Source of the DNA: JASLMY01 sp965226475
Lineage (GTDB): Bacteria > Pseudomonadota > Alphaproteobacteria > GCA-2731375
Assembly (NCBI GenBank): GCA_965226475.1
Contig: CBDDDJ010000005.1
Coordinates: 1,922,001-1,986,000, forward strand
Direction of reading: 5' to 3'
Length of the DNA: 64,000 nucleotides
Shown here: positions 51,929-60,920 of the stretch, piece after piece
How positions within the stretch are numbered: the first letter of the stretch is position 1
How the letters are laid out: each line of letters begins with the position of its first letter
Position numbers and translations under genes: made by a program
The notes under the pieces: generated by a model
What the model saw: the letters and a program-made list of their open reading frames with translations, nothing else
Database searches by the model: none
What the model was told of the DNA's origin: nothing

Positions 51929-52601
51929 GGTTATCTCCCCTCAACATCAATATAGGGATTCATGACCCGTCCGTCAAGTATATAAGCCCCGCGAAATAGG
52001 GCGCCGAATCCGCCAGCGAGACGAAGAACTTGCGCCCGTTCAGCCGGTAGCCGCCCGCGACCTTCGCCGCCCGGGTGCCGAAGCGCCGCCCGCCGACGGT
52101 GAAGACCTGGTCGGTCTCGCCCTCTTCCACCGGCTCGCTGTGCGGCTGGCCGTAATAGACGCCCCGCTCGACCACCTCGCGGAAGTTGGCCGCGCGAAGC
52201 TTGGCGTGGCGGGCGCGCTTCTCCGCGCTCATCTCGTGCGCGTCCGACATCTCGCCCATCATCAACATGGTGAGGCAGTGCATGTTGAAGGTGAGCGCCG
52301 TGGACGCGTTGCCCTGGGCGAGCTGTTCCGAGACCAGGCAATAGGTCTCGAGATCGGCGCCGAGGCCGCCATAGTCCTCGGGCACGCAGAGGGCGAGGAA
52401 GCCCGCCTCGCGCAAGTCGTCGTAATCCTCGAAGGGAAAGCGCGCCTCGCGGTCCAGCGCGGCGGCGCGCGGCGCGAAGCGATCGAAGGCGAGCTCGCGC
52501 GCCGTGGCGATCAGCGCCGCCTGGCGCGCCGTCGGCCGCATGTCCATGGGCAGCACCTCCCTCGCCCGGCGAGCTTATCGCGACGGGTCGCTTACCGGTA
52601 G

Positions 52602-52737
52602 GTCTCGGGCGCCGCGGCGGCGGGCGTCCATGTCACGCCGCTCTCGAACTACTGGCGGCGAGGCCCGCCGGCGCCGGGCCTGATCCTGGGCTTCGCCGGC
52701 TTCGAGGAGGCGGAGATCGACGCCGGCGTCCGGACGC
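52602..52737 (+). pseudogene. MocR-type (GntR/aminotransferase) regulator, C-terminal remnant
   Basis: The frame VSGAAAAGVHVTPLSNYWRR, then GPPAPGLILGFAGFEEAEIDAGVR, is the C-terminal end of MocR/PdxR-type fusion regulators (GV.V.PLS.Y.......LLLGFA....I..GVR). It is cut at 52601 by a stop and ends where an inverted copy of its own last bases begins (52732). Only about 45 codons survive. Confidence 0.55.
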
Positions 52738-52753
52738 CGGCGTCGATCTCCGC
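52710..52753. repeat. 44-bp perfect palindrome without spacer
   Basis: GCGGAGATCGACGCCGGCGT and CC (52710-52731) is followed at once by its exact reverse complement (52732-52753). The left arm is codons of the MocR remnant (AEIDAGV), so the right arm is a copied inversion, as produced by replication template switching. It lies 86 bases before the class II aldolase gene and would form a very strong hairpin in RNA. Confidence 0.9.
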
Positions 52754-52839
52754 CCGAGGCTGGCGCGGCACGCCCCTTGCGCCATCGACTTCTGCTATTA
52801 TCGCGCGCGAACGCGACAAGAATGAAAGGGACTGACGTC

Positions 52840-53622
52840 ATGGACATGCACATCGTCGACGCCGATATCGACACCCTGCCGCCGGCCGAGGCGGAACGGG
52901 CATTGCGGATCCAACTGGCGGCCGCCTACCGGCTGGTCGACCACTTCGGCTGGACCGAGTTGATCTACGGCCACCTGACGGTGCGCGTGCCGGGCCCCGA
53001 CATCCACTTCCTGATCAACCCCTTCGGCCTCAACTACGACGAGGTCACGGCGTCGAACCTGGTGAAGATCGGCGTCGATGGCAACGTGGTCGAGGACTCC
53101 GGCTACCCGGTGAACCAGGCCGGCTTCGTCATCCATTCCGCCGTGCACCTGGCGAACGCCCAGAAACACAAATGCGTGTTGCACACCCACACGCGGGCCG
53201 GCATGGCGATATGCGCTATCCAGGAGGGCCTGCGCCCGGTCTCCATGTTCGCCACCGCCTTCCACGAGGCGATGGGCTTCCACGACTACGAAGGCCCGAG
53301 CCTGGATACCGACGAGCGGGAGCGGATCCTGGAGAGCCTCGGCGAGCACAACGCGCTGATCCTGCGCAACCACGGCATGCTGGTGACCGGCGCCACGATC
53401 CCGGAAGCCTTCCTGCGCCTCTACCGGCTGGAGCGGGCCTGCCAGATCCAGCTCGACGCGGCCGCCGCGGGAACCTTGAACGAGCTTTCCGAGAACGCGG
53501 CGATCTCCAGCCGCGAGGCGATGAACGACTACAAGACCGTCGGCGGGCCGGCGATGGGCCGGATGGAATTCCAGGCGTTGATGCGCAAGCTGGACAAAAT
53601 CGATCCGTCCTATCGGGATTGA
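52840..53622 (+). CDS. Class II aldolase/adducin family protein
   Basis: A 260-aa zinc aldolase-like protein. It has the substrate loop TELIYGHLTVRVPG, LINPFGLNYDEVTASNLVKI, the metal His pair in CVLHTHTRAGMAI, an FHEAMGFHDYEGPS region and the third His in ILRNHGMLVTG. The family includes fuculose-phosphate aldolase and decarboxylases; the substrate is unknown. The start is ATG 52840, with AAAGGGA at about 52825. It precedes the MFS and solute-binding genes. Confidence 0.92.
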   Translation: MDMHIVDADIDTLPPAEAERALRIQLAAAYRLVDHFGWTELIYGHLTVRVPGPDIHFLINPFGLNYDEVTASNLVKIGVDGNVVEDSGYPVNQAGFVIHSAVHLANAQKHKCVLHTHTRAGMAICAIQEGLRPVSMFATAFHEAMGFHDYEGPSLDTDERERILESLGEHNALILRNHGMLVTGATIPEAFLRLYRLERACQIQLDAAAAGTLNELSENAAISSREAMNDYKTVGGPAMGRMEFQALMRKLDKIDPSYRD

Positions 53623-53682
53623 GCGTTCCCGCCCCCGCCATCGTCCGCCTTCGACCCTGAACTGAGGGGCGGGGTCCGGGCG

Positions 53683-54849
53683 ATGGGCGCGGCGCGCACC
53701 CCCTGGATGCTGCTGGGCGTGCTGCTGGTCGACCTGGTCGGCCTGGCGATGCTCTATCCGATCCTGCCGTTCCTGGCCAAGACGATGGGAGCGGACGCGC
53801 GCGGCGTCACCCTGTTGATCGCGACCCACAGCCTGGCGCAGCTGTTGTCGGCGCCGCTCTGGGGCCGGATCAGCGACCGGATCGGCCGCCGCCGCTCCCT
53901 CCTTCTGGTGTTGCTGGGGGCGGCGGGCGGCCATCTCTGGTTCGGCCTGGCGGGCTCGCTCACGGGCCTCTTTCTCGCCCGCGCCTTCTCCGGCGCCATG
54001 GCCGGCAACGTCGCCGTGGCCCAGGCCTATATCGCCGACGTGACCCCGGTGGAAGCGCGCTCCGGCGGCCTCGCCAAGATCGGCGCCGCCTTCGGCATCG
54101 CCTTCGTGCTGGGCCCGGCGGTCGGCGGCCTGGTCGCCGGCACGGCCGAGACCCGGGCCGACTTCGTCGCCCCGTGCCTGGCGGCCGCCGGCCTCTCCCT
54201 CGTCGCCTGGCTGCTGGCGCTCCTCTTCCTGACCGAGCCTGCCCGCCACGAGGCCCGCGTGACGCCGCCTATCGGCAAGGTGGCGCGCCAGCTGGCCCGG
54301 CCCCAGGTCCTGGGCCTCATCGTGCTGCTGGCATTGATGACCTGCGTGTTCAGCCAGACCATCTCGATCTATCCCCTGATGCTGGAGGCCGAGTTCGGCT
54401 GGGGCCCGCGCGAGGTCGGCTGGGCAATCGCCTATATCGGCCTGCTGGCCGCCATCATTCAGGGCGGGCTGATCGGCCCGGCGACGCGGCGCTTCGGTGA
54501 TTGGCCGGTGCTGCTGGTGGGTACCATCGCCCTCGTGGCGGGGCTCGCCGGAATCGGCCTGGTGGGCGGCGTCGGCGGCTATCTCTGGCAGGCGGGGCTG
54601 GTCGGAATCGGCCTTTCGGTCGGCCCGCCGATACTGACCGGGCGGATCTCTCGCGCCAGTCCGGCGGACGCCCAGGGCGCCAGCCTCGGCGCCGCCAGCT
54701 CCGGCGCCGGGATCGGCCGCATTATCGGCCCGCCGATCTCCGGCCTCGCCTTCGTCGAACTGGGCACCAGCGCGCCTTTCCATCTCGCGGGCCTGCTGAT
54801 CCTGCCGGTGATCGCGGTCTCAGCCCACCAGTTCTGGAAGCGCGCCTGA
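53683..54849 (+). CDS. Major facilitator superfamily transporter
   Basis: A 388-aa, 12-helix transporter. Helix 1 is LLGVLLVDLVGLAMLYPILPFLA. The MFS loop 2-3 signature is GRISDRIGRRRSLLLV, and helix 5 has FGIAFVLGPAVGGLVAG, the antiporter motif C type seen in TetA-like drug exporters. The substrate is unknown. The stop overlaps the start of the solute-binding protein gene (TGATG), so both are translated together. Confidence 0.92.
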   Translation: MGAARTPWMLLGVLLVDLVGLAMLYPILPFLAKTMGADARGVTLLIATHSLAQLLSAPLWGRISDRIGRRRSLLLVLLGAAGGHLWFGLAGSLTGLFLARAFSGAMAGNVAVAQAYIADVTPVEARSGGLAKIGAAFGIAFVLGPAVGGLVAGTAETRADFVAPCLAAAGLSLVAWLLALLFLTEPARHEARVTPPIGKVARQLARPQVLGLIVLLALMTCVFSQTISIYPLMLEAEFGWGPREVGWAIAYIGLLAAIIQGGLIGPATRRFGDWPVLLVGTIALVAGLAGIGLVGGVGGYLWQAGLVGIGLSVGPPILTGRISRASPADAQGASLGAASSGAGIGRIIGPPISGLAFVELGTSAPFHLAGLLILPVIAVSAHQFWKRA

Positions 54850-56555
54850 TGCGCGCGTTGGCCTTGCTCGCCCTGCTGCTCGCCGCCCGGCCCGCCGGCG
54901 CCCACGAGCACGCCATCGCCATGCACGGCGCCCCGAAGCTCGGCCCCGACTACACCCACTTCTCCCATGTCGATCCCGCCGCCCCCCGGGGCGGGCGGCT
55001 GGTGCTCTCGCGGCTCGGCGGCTTCGACAGCCTGAACCCCTATATCGTCCGTGGCCGTCCGGCGACGGGGTTGGGGCTCGCGAGCATGAGCCTGCTGCGG
55101 CGAAGCGCCGACGAGCCCTTCACCCTCTACACCCTGCTCGCCGACCGGGTGCGGGTGGGCGAGGATCGCGGCTGGGTCGAGTTCCGCCTCCGCCCGGGCG
55201 AGCGCTTCCACGACGGCGCCGAAGTCACCGTCGACGACGTCGAATTCACCCTCCACCTGCTGGCGCGGCGCGGCCGGCCCAACCACCGGCGCTACTACGG
55301 CGACGTCGCGGAGATCCAGCGCCCCGGGCCCCGCGCGATCCGCCTGGTCTTCAAATCGAGCGAGAACCGCGAGCTGGCGCTGATCATGGGCCTGATGCCG
55401 GTGTTGAGTCGCGCGGATCTGGAGAGCCGCGCCTTCGACCGGGTCTCGCTCGAGCCCCTGGCCGGCCTCGGGCCGTACCAGGTCGCCAAGTTGGAGCCGG
55501 GGCGCTTCATCGAATACCGCCGCATCCCCGGCCATTGGAGCGAGGGCCTGCCGGCCCGGCGCGGGCGCCGTAACTTCGATATCGTGCGCTACGACTATTT
55601 CCGCGACGAGGACGCGCGCTTCCAGGCCTTCCTGGCCGGCAATATCGACGTCCGCTGGGAGGACGACCCGCGCGCCTGGGCGATCGGCTATGGGGAGGCC
55701 GAGGCGCGCGGCATGGCCCGCCTGGAACTGGCGCATGGCCGGCCCGCCGGCCTTTGGGCCCTGGCCTTCAACGCCCGCCGCCCGCCCTTCGGCGACCCCG
55801 CGCTCCGCCGGGCGGTGGGCGAGGCCTTCGATTTCCCCTGGATCAACCAGGCCTTCTTCGACGGCGCGCACCGCCGCACCGCCAGCTACTTCGCCAACTC
55901 GGAACTGGCGGCCGACGGCGCACCGGGCGACGGCGAACGCCGCCTGCTGGCGCGCGCCTACGTGCCGCCCGGCCGGCGCCCCGGCGAAGGCGCGCGCGCC
56001 GCCTTCCGCCGGGCCGACCGGGCGCTGCGCGACGCCGGCTGGGTCATACGCGACCTGAAGCGGGTGAGCGCGCGGGACGGCCGCCGACTGCGCCTCGATA
56101 TCCTGCTCTCGCGTCGGGCCGACGAGCGGCTGGCGCTGACCTTCGCCCGGGGCCTGGAACGGCTCGGAATCGAGGTGGGCGTGCGCACCGCCGATTCGTC
56201 GGAATACCAGGAGCGAATCGACAATTTCGACTATGACGCGATCCTGGTTCGCTGGGGTCAGTCGCTCTCGCCCGGAACCGAGCAGGCCTTCTATTGGGGC
56301 AGCGCCGCCGCCGGCCAGGCGGGTTCGCGCAACTATCCCGGCATCCGCGACGGAATCGTCGATGCCCTGATCGGCCGCATCACCGGCGCGGCCACGCGGG
56401 CCGGCTTGGTGACCGCGACCCGCGCCCTCGACCGGGTCCTGCTCTGGGGCGAGCATGTCCTGCCGCTCTACCATTCGCCGCTCGACCGCATCGCCCATTG
56501 GCCCCGCTTCGGTCGCCCGGCGCGGCCCGCTCTCTATGAGTCCGACTCGAAATGA
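54849..56555 (+). CDS. Family 5 extracellular solute-binding protein (peptide/microcin type)
   Basis: A 568-aa SBP_bac_5 protein with a signal peptide (ALALLALLLAARPAGAHEHA). Features are PRGGRLVLSRLGGFDSLNPY, LRPGERFHDGAEVTVDDVEFTLHLL, GLGPYQVAKLEPGRFIEY and YDAILVRWGQSLSPGTEQ, with the C-terminal LYHSPLDRIAHW found in YejA-type binders. It would deliver oligopeptides or similar to an ABC importer, but no permease genes follow; an IS5 element begins at the stop codon. The downstream operon may have been separated by that IS. Confidence 0.92.
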   Translation: MRALALLALLLAARPAGAHEHAIAMHGAPKLGPDYTHFSHVDPAAPRGGRLVLSRLGGFDSLNPYIVRGRPATGLGLASMSLLRRSADEPFTLYTLLADRVRVGEDRGWVEFRLRPGERFHDGAEVTVDDVEFTLHLLARRGRPNHRRYYGDVAEIQRPGPRAIRLVFKSSENRELALIMGLMPVLSRADLESRAFDRVSLEPLAGLGPYQVAKLEPGRFIEYRRIPGHWSEGLPARRGRRNFDIVRYDYFRDEDARFQAFLAGNIDVRWEDDPRAWAIGYGEAEARGMARLELAHGRPAGLWALAFNARRPPFGDPALRRAVGEAFDFPWINQAFFDGAHRRTASYFANSELAADGAPGDGERRLLARAYVPPGRRPGEGARAAFRRADRALRDAGWVIRDLKRVSARDGRRLRLDILLSRRADERLALTFARGLERLGIEVGVRTADSSEYQERIDNFDYDAILVRWGQSLSPGTEQAFYWGSAAAGQAGSRNYPGIRDGIVDALIGRITGAATRAGLVTATRALDRVLLWGEHVLPLYHSPLDRIAHWPRFGRPARPALYESDSK

Positions 56556-57451
56556 ATCGAGTGTTTTCAGGCTCTTGCGAGACGGCGCGTGAGGAGTTGG
56601 ATGCTGGCGAGGAAGATCCAGGCCTCGGCGGTCTCGATGGCCGTCTCGAAGTCCTTGGCCAGCCGCCGGTTTCGATTGAGCCAGGCGAGCGTGCGCTCGA
56701 CGACCCATCGGCGGGGCAGGAGTTGGAAGCCCTTCACGCCCGCGGGACGGTTGACGATCTCCAGCGACCAGCGGCCGATCCGCTTCAGTGCGCCCTCGAG
56801 CTTGGGCCCGGCATAGGCGCCGTCGGCGAAGACGTGGCGCAGGCGGGGAAAGTGGCGGGGGATGGCGGCGAACACCGCCGGCGCGCCGTCGCGGTCCTGG
56901 ATCTCGGCGCCGTGGACCACGACCGCGACCAGCAGGCCGCCGGTGTCGGTGAGGATGTGACGCTTGCGGCCCTTGACTTTCTTTCCGGCGTCGAAGCCCC
57001 GGATACCGCCGCTTTCCGTGGTTTTTACGCTCTGACTGTCGATGATACCGGCCGACGGGCCGGCCGCGCGGCCCTCGGCCTCGCGCGCCGCGACCAGCAG
57101 TTGCCGGTTGACCTCGGACCAGGTGCCGTCGTCCCGCCAGAGATAAAAGTAGCGCTGCACCGTCGAGCGTGGCGGGAAGTCCCGGGGCAGCATGCGCCAT
57201 GGACAGCCGCTACGCAGTAGGTAGAGGATCGCGTTCACCACCTCGCGCAATGCCGTCGTCCGAGGCCGTCCCAGCGCTTTGGCGCGAGGCAGCAACGGCT
57301 CCAGCACCTTCCATTCTCCATCCGTCAGGTCGCTTGCGTAGCGCAGCAGGTCGCGTTCATACTTCGGGCGAGTGATTTTGGTCCACATGTTGTGTCTCCC
57401 TGGTTGCTAAATACAAACAGTGAATCACAACTGACTGAAATCACTCAACTC
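56554..57451 (-). mobile_element. IS5-family insertion sequence, about 0.9 kb
   Basis: The left end GAATCGAGTGTTTTCAG and the reversed right end GAGTTGAGTGATTTCAG match at 14 of 17 positions. The ends overlap the stop codon of the solute-binding protein gene. No clear target duplication is visible, so the exact borders may be a few bases off or one flank has been lost. Confidence 0.75.
56567..57388 (-). CDS. IS5-family transposase, single frame
   Basis: A 273-aa DDE transposase: ASDLTDGEWKVLEPLLP at the N-terminus, GIIDSQSVKTTESGG (Asp), HVFADGAYAGPKL (Asp) and RRWVVERTLAWLNRNRRL (Glu). It is intact and full length, belonging to a different IS5 subgroup from the element at 1886, which needs frameshifting. 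Confidence 0.95.
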   Translation of the reverse strand: MWTKITRPKYERDLLRYASDLTDGEWKVLEPLLPRAKALGRPRTTALREVVNAILYLLRSGCPWRMLPRDFPPRSTVQRYFYLWRDDGTWSEVNRQLLVAAREAEGRAAGPSAGIIDSQSVKTTESGGIRGFDAGKKVKGRKRHILTDTGGLLVAVVVHGAEIQDRDGAPAVFAAIPRHFPRLRHVFADGAYAGPKLEGALKRIGRWSLEIVNRPAGVKGFQLLPRRWVVERTLAWLNRNRRLAKDFETAIETAEAWIFLASIQLLTRRLARA

Positions 57452-57615
57452 TTTTCGGGCCAAACACTATGGCGCCAGTCCGATCGAATCCTGGTGGGCG
57501 ACGGGGCATTGACGCGCGGCGAGCGGCGCTCTTAAGTCGCGACCAGGTCGTTATCGGCCCACGCCGAATTCCCGGCCGGCCAACTTCAAGGACAGCCCAG
57601 CCGAGGAGCCTCGCC

Positions 57616-60060
57616 ATGACCGCCAATCTTCCCGATTCCGCCCGTGTCGTCATCGTCGGCGGCGGCATCGTCGGCTGTTCGATCGCCTATCACCTGGCCA
57701 AGCTCGGCTGGGGCGACGTGCTGCTGCTGGAGCAGCACCAGCTGACGGCGGGCACCACCTGGCACGCCGCGGGCCTCGTCGGCCAGCTTCGCCCCAGCGC
57801 CAACCTCACCAAGCTGATCCAGTATTCGGCCGAACTCTACGCCGGCCTCGAAGCCGAGACCGGCCAGGCGACGGGCTGGAAGATGTGCGGCTCCCTGAAT
57901 GTCGCCACCACGCCCGACCGCCTGATCGAGCTGAAACGGGCCGCCGCCCAGGCGCATGCCTTCGGCGTCGAGGCGGAGGTGGTCGACGCGGCGGAGGCGG
58001 GCCGCCTCTGGCCCCATATCCGCACCGAGGACATCGCGGGCGCCGCCTGGATCCCGGGCGACGGCAAGGCCAACCCGGCCGACCTGACCCAGGCCCTGGC
58101 GCGGGGCGCGCGCAACGGCGGCGTCACCATCCGCGAGGGCGTCGCCGTCACCGACGTGGTGCTGGACGCGGGCCGGGTCGCCGGCGTGGCCACGGCGGAG
58201 GGCACCATCCGCTGCGAGGTGGTGGTGAACGCGGCCGGCCAATGGGCCCGCGACTTCGCCGCCAAGTCCGGCGTCGTCGTGCCGCTGCATGCCGCCGAGC
58301 ACATGTATATCGTCACCCGCCCCCTGGGCCTGGATCCCGATACCCCGGTGATGCGCGACCACGACAACCGGGTCTACTTCAAGGAGGAGGTGGGCGGCAT
58401 CCTGATGGGCGGCTTCGAGGCCGAGTGCAAGCCCTGGGGCTCGGACGGCGTGCCGGAGGGCTTCGCCTTCGGCATGCTGGGGGAGGACTGGGACCAGTTC
58501 CAGCCGCTGATGGAGGGCGCGCTTCGCCGCTGCCCGCTACTTGAGACGGCGGAGATCCGCCAGTTCATGAACGGGCCGGAGAGCTTCACCCCCGACGGCC
58601 ACTTCATCCTGGGCGAGGCGCCGGGCGTCGCCGGCTATTACGTCGCCGCCGGCTTCAACTCGACCGGTATCGCGTCTGCCGGCGGCGCGGGCAAGGCGCT
58701 CGCGGAATGGATCGTCGAGGGCGAGGCGCCGATGGACCTCTGGGAGGTCGATATCCGCCGCCACGGCCCCTTCCACGCCAACCGGACCTTCCTCCGCGAG
58801 CGCACGGTCGAGAGCCTCGGCATGCACTACGCCATGCACTGGCCCCGCTTCGAGCCGGAGAGCGCGCGGCCGCTCCGCCGCTCGCCGCTTTACGACCGTC
58901 TCGCGGCCAAGGGGGCCTGCTTCGGCTCGCGCTTCGGCTGGGAGCGGGCGAACTGGTTCGCGCGTCCCGGTCAGACGCCGGAGATGGAATATTCCTGGGG
59001 CCGGCAGAACTGGTTCGAGGCGACGGCGGCCGAATGCCGCGCCGCGCGCGAGGACGTGGTGGTCTTCGACCAGACCAGCTTCGCCAAAATTCTGCTTCAG
59101 GGCCGTGATGCCGAGGCCGCCTTGCAGCGGATCTGCGCCAACGACGTCGCGGTGCCGGTGGGGAAAATCGTCTACACCACGATGCTCAACCCGAGGGGCG
59201 GGATCGAATCGGACCTGACCGTGACCCGGCTCGCCCCCGACGCCTTCTTCATCGTCACCGGCGCGGCCCAAGCGGTGCGCGACTTCGATTGGATCCGCCG
59301 CCGCCTGCCCGAGAACGGCCACGCGATTCCGACCGACGTCACCGCGCTCTGGTCGGTGTTGAGCGTGATGGGCCCGAAGGCGCGCCTGTTGCTGGAACGG
59401 CTCACCGACGACGACCTCTCCGATGCCGGCTTTCCCTTCGCCACCAGCCGGATGATCTCGCTCGGGCCGGCGCACGTCCGGGCGACGCGGCTCAGCTACG
59501 TGGGCGAACTCGGCTGGGAGGTCTACTGTCCGGTCGAAATGGCGCCGGGGCTCTACGACGCGCTGTTCGAGACCGGCGGCGACCTGGGGCTGCGCGACGC
59601 CGGCTACTACGCCCTCGAATCGCTGCGCGCCGAGAAGGGCTACCGCGCCTGGGGCCACGATCTGACGCCGGACGACACGCCCCTGGAGGCCGGCCTCGGT
59701 TTCGCCGTGGCGCTGGAGCGGGGCGGCGACTTCATCGGCCGGGACGCACTTGTGAAACAACGCGCGGAAGGCGTCGACAAACGCATGGTGGTCTTCACCA
59801 TCGACGAGGCCGAAGCCGTCGCCTGGCACGACGAACCGCTCTACCGGAATGGCGAGCTGGTGGGCCACGTCAGCTCCGCCGACCATGGCCATGCGCTGGG
59901 CCGCCCGGTCGCCTTCGCCTATGTGAACGGCCCCCGGGGCATCGACGCCGACTTCATCCGCGCCGGCGCCTACGAGATCGACATCGCCGGCCGCCGCCAT
60001 GCCGCCACCCCCCACCTTCGCCCGCCCTATGATCCGAAGGGCGAAAAGATGAAGGGCTGA
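57616..60060 (+). CDS. FAD-dependent oxidoreductase/GcvT fusion (dimethylglycine/sarcosine dehydrogenase-like)
   Basis: An 814-aa protein. Residues 1-400 are a DAO-type flavoprotein: VVIVGGGIVGCSIAYHLAKLG, then LTAGTTWHAAGLVGQLR with the His that anchors FAD in this family. Residues 400-810 are an FAO_M linker and the GcvT folate-binding and C-terminal domains (FDQTSFAKILLQG, YTTMLNPRGGIESDLTVTRL, SYVGELGWEVYCP, RAEKGYRAWGHDLTPDDTPLEAGLGFAV). It would demethylate an N-methylated amine and pass the C1 unit to tetrahydrofolate. The start is ATG 57616 behind GAGGAGC. The region between it and the IS5 end (57452-57615) is its likely promoter. Confidence 0.95.
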   Translation: MTANLPDSARVVIVGGGIVGCSIAYHLAKLGWGDVLLLEQHQLTAGTTWHAAGLVGQLRPSANLTKLIQYSAELYAGLEAETGQATGWKMCGSLNVATTPDRLIELKRAAAQAHAFGVEAEVVDAAEAGRLWPHIRTEDIAGAAWIPGDGKANPADLTQALARGARNGGVTIREGVAVTDVVLDAGRVAGVATAEGTIRCEVVVNAAGQWARDFAAKSGVVVPLHAAEHMYIVTRPLGLDPDTPVMRDHDNRVYFKEEVGGILMGGFEAECKPWGSDGVPEGFAFGMLGEDWDQFQPLMEGALRRCPLLETAEIRQFMNGPESFTPDGHFILGEAPGVAGYYVAAGFNSTGIASAGGAGKALAEWIVEGEAPMDLWEVDIRRHGPFHANRTFLRERTVESLGMHYAMHWPRFEPESARPLRRSPLYDRLAAKGACFGSRFGWERANWFARPGQTPEMEYSWGRQNWFEATAAECRAAREDVVVFDQTSFAKILLQGRDAEAALQRICANDVAVPVGKIVYTTMLNPRGGIESDLTVTRLAPDAFFIVTGAAQAVRDFDWIRRRLPENGHAIPTDVTALWSVLSVMGPKARLLLERLTDDDLSDAGFPFATSRMISLGPAHVRATRLSYVGELGWEVYCPVEMAPGLYDALFETGGDLGLRDAGYYALESLRAEKGYRAWGHDLTPDDTPLEAGLGFAVALERGGDFIGRDALVKQRAEGVDKRMVVFTIDEAEAVAWHDEPLYRNGELVGHVSSADHGHALGRPVAFAYVNGPRGIDADFIRAGAYEIDIAGRRHAATPHLRPPYDPKGEKMKG

Positions 60061-60069
60061 GCGCGCGGG

Positions 60070-60906
60070 CTAAGCTTTCTCCAGCCAGAGGCTGGAGGCG
60101 AGCGCCCCGGGCCAGCCGGGAAGCGACGCGAGTGGGCTCGCCTTCAGGTCTTCGCCCATCCGCCGGCGGACATGGGCCGAGGCGAAGAGCGGGCGGTAGG
60201 CGCCGGAACTCAACAACGTGGCGATCGCGTTCTGCTCGTTGTAGCCCCGCCAAGCCCAATCGGCCGGATAGTCCTCCGCCAGGAAGATGTCGTGGAAATG
60301 CACCAGCACGCCCGACGGCAGGGCGGGGAGGATCCGGTTGAGGAGATCGTCGACATCCGTTCCCGGCATCAGGATATGGCTCGAATCGACGGAGAGCGCG
60401 TCGCCCGCCCTCAATCGCGCGAAGACGGCGTGCTCGACCATGGCGAGGGGGCGTTGGATCAAGCGGAGCGGAAGGCCCCGAAGCGTCGCCCTGGGCGCGG
60501 GGTCGATCGCCGTCAGCTCGGTGCCGAGGCCGCCGTCGGCGATGGCGCGGGCGAAAAACCGGGTCGAATGGCCCGAGCCGACCTCGACGATGCGCCCGGG
60601 CGCCCGGGCGCGGACAATGGCGTAGGCCGCGGCCGCGTCGAGCGGCGGGAACCACTGCTGATTCCAGCGCGGTGCCGGCGGCGGGTCGTTTCCGATCGCC
60701 TCCAGGGCCGGCCAGCGGGCATCGATGTCTTTCAGGAACCGATAGAACTCGCCCTCGCAACCCCGAAGCAAGTCCTCCAGCGGCGCGTAGGCGCCGACCT
60801 CGCCCAACGGCGCCAGGCGGTCGGCATGGCGGTGGGGGATGAAGAAGCCGCGCCGGGCGAATCCCAGCACCGTCGCGAGCCCCATTCGGAGCGCCCGGGC
60901 CCGCAT
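60070..60906 (-). CDS. Class I SAM-dependent methyltransferase-like protein
   Basis: A 278-aa protein with a methyltransferase-type core: GRIVEVGSGHSTRFFARAIAD (SAM loop), LTAIDPAPRATLRGLP, SVDSSHILMPGTDVDDLLNRILPALPSGVLVHFHDIFLAEDYPADW. Such proteins are often encoded with cell-surface sugar genes; the target is unknown. It starts at ATG 60906, 14 bases after the upstream hydrolase gene, so both form an operon. Confidence 0.85.
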   Translation of the reverse strand: MRARALRMGLATVLGFARRGFFIPHRHADRLAPLGEVGAYAPLEDLLRGCEGEFYRFLKDIDARWPALEAIGNDPPPAPRWNQQWFPPLDAAAAYAIVRARAPGRIVEVGSGHSTRFFARAIADGGLGTELTAIDPAPRATLRGLPLRLIQRPLAMVEHAVFARLRAGDALSVDSSHILMPGTDVDDLLNRILPALPSGVLVHFHDIFLAEDYPADWAWRGYNEQNAIATLLSSGAYRPLFASAHVRRRMGEDLKASPLASLPGWPGALASSLWLEKA

Positions 60907-60920
60907 CGCCCGCCCCCGGC

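Larger units (their letters stand above)
49453..51990. mobile_element. IS1595-family transposon with passenger genes (2538 bp)
   Basis: Perfect terminal inverted repeats of 22 bp begin GGGGCTTATATACTTGACGG. The target duplication GCGAAATA (49445-49452 and 51991-51998) is the 8 bp expected for IS1595. Besides the transposase (50993-51928) it carries four further reading frames and two structured leaders in about 1.5 kb. IS1595 members with passenger genes are known, but I do not recognise this cargo as a described set. Confidence 0.92.
48763..52547 (-). pseudogene. Acyl-CoA dehydrogenase, split by an IS1595-family transposon
   Basis: The N-terminal part (52547-51999) shows LCVPEDYGGLGADLETYCLVSEQLAQG, VGGRRFGTRAAKVAGGYRLNGRKFFVSLADSAPYFA. 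The C-terminal part (49452-48763) goes on TPAILDADGSF, GDWDSIGMRATVSRAMVLRDVFVPDEGEI, RVCGGRALLKQFPLERLLRDAQAASVMRP. The insertion lies in the PYFA codons, and the 8-bp duplication GCGAAATA is seen on both sides. Removing the transposon and one copy restores one frame of about 410 residues. The start is ATG 52547 behind GGGAGG. The chemistry would be alpha-beta desaturation of an acyl-CoA. Confidence 0.92.

Noticed and set aside
52798..54783. 661-codon minus-strand frame opposite the aldolase and MFS genes
   Set aside because: Antisense shadow of two recognised genes.
54579..57200. Very long open frame (873 codons) on the minus strand across the MFS, solute-binding and IS5 genes
   Set aside because: It is antisense to three well-supported genes; long empty antisense frames are common in GC-rich DNA, and its composition (Arg/Gly/Ala/Val-rich) matches no family.
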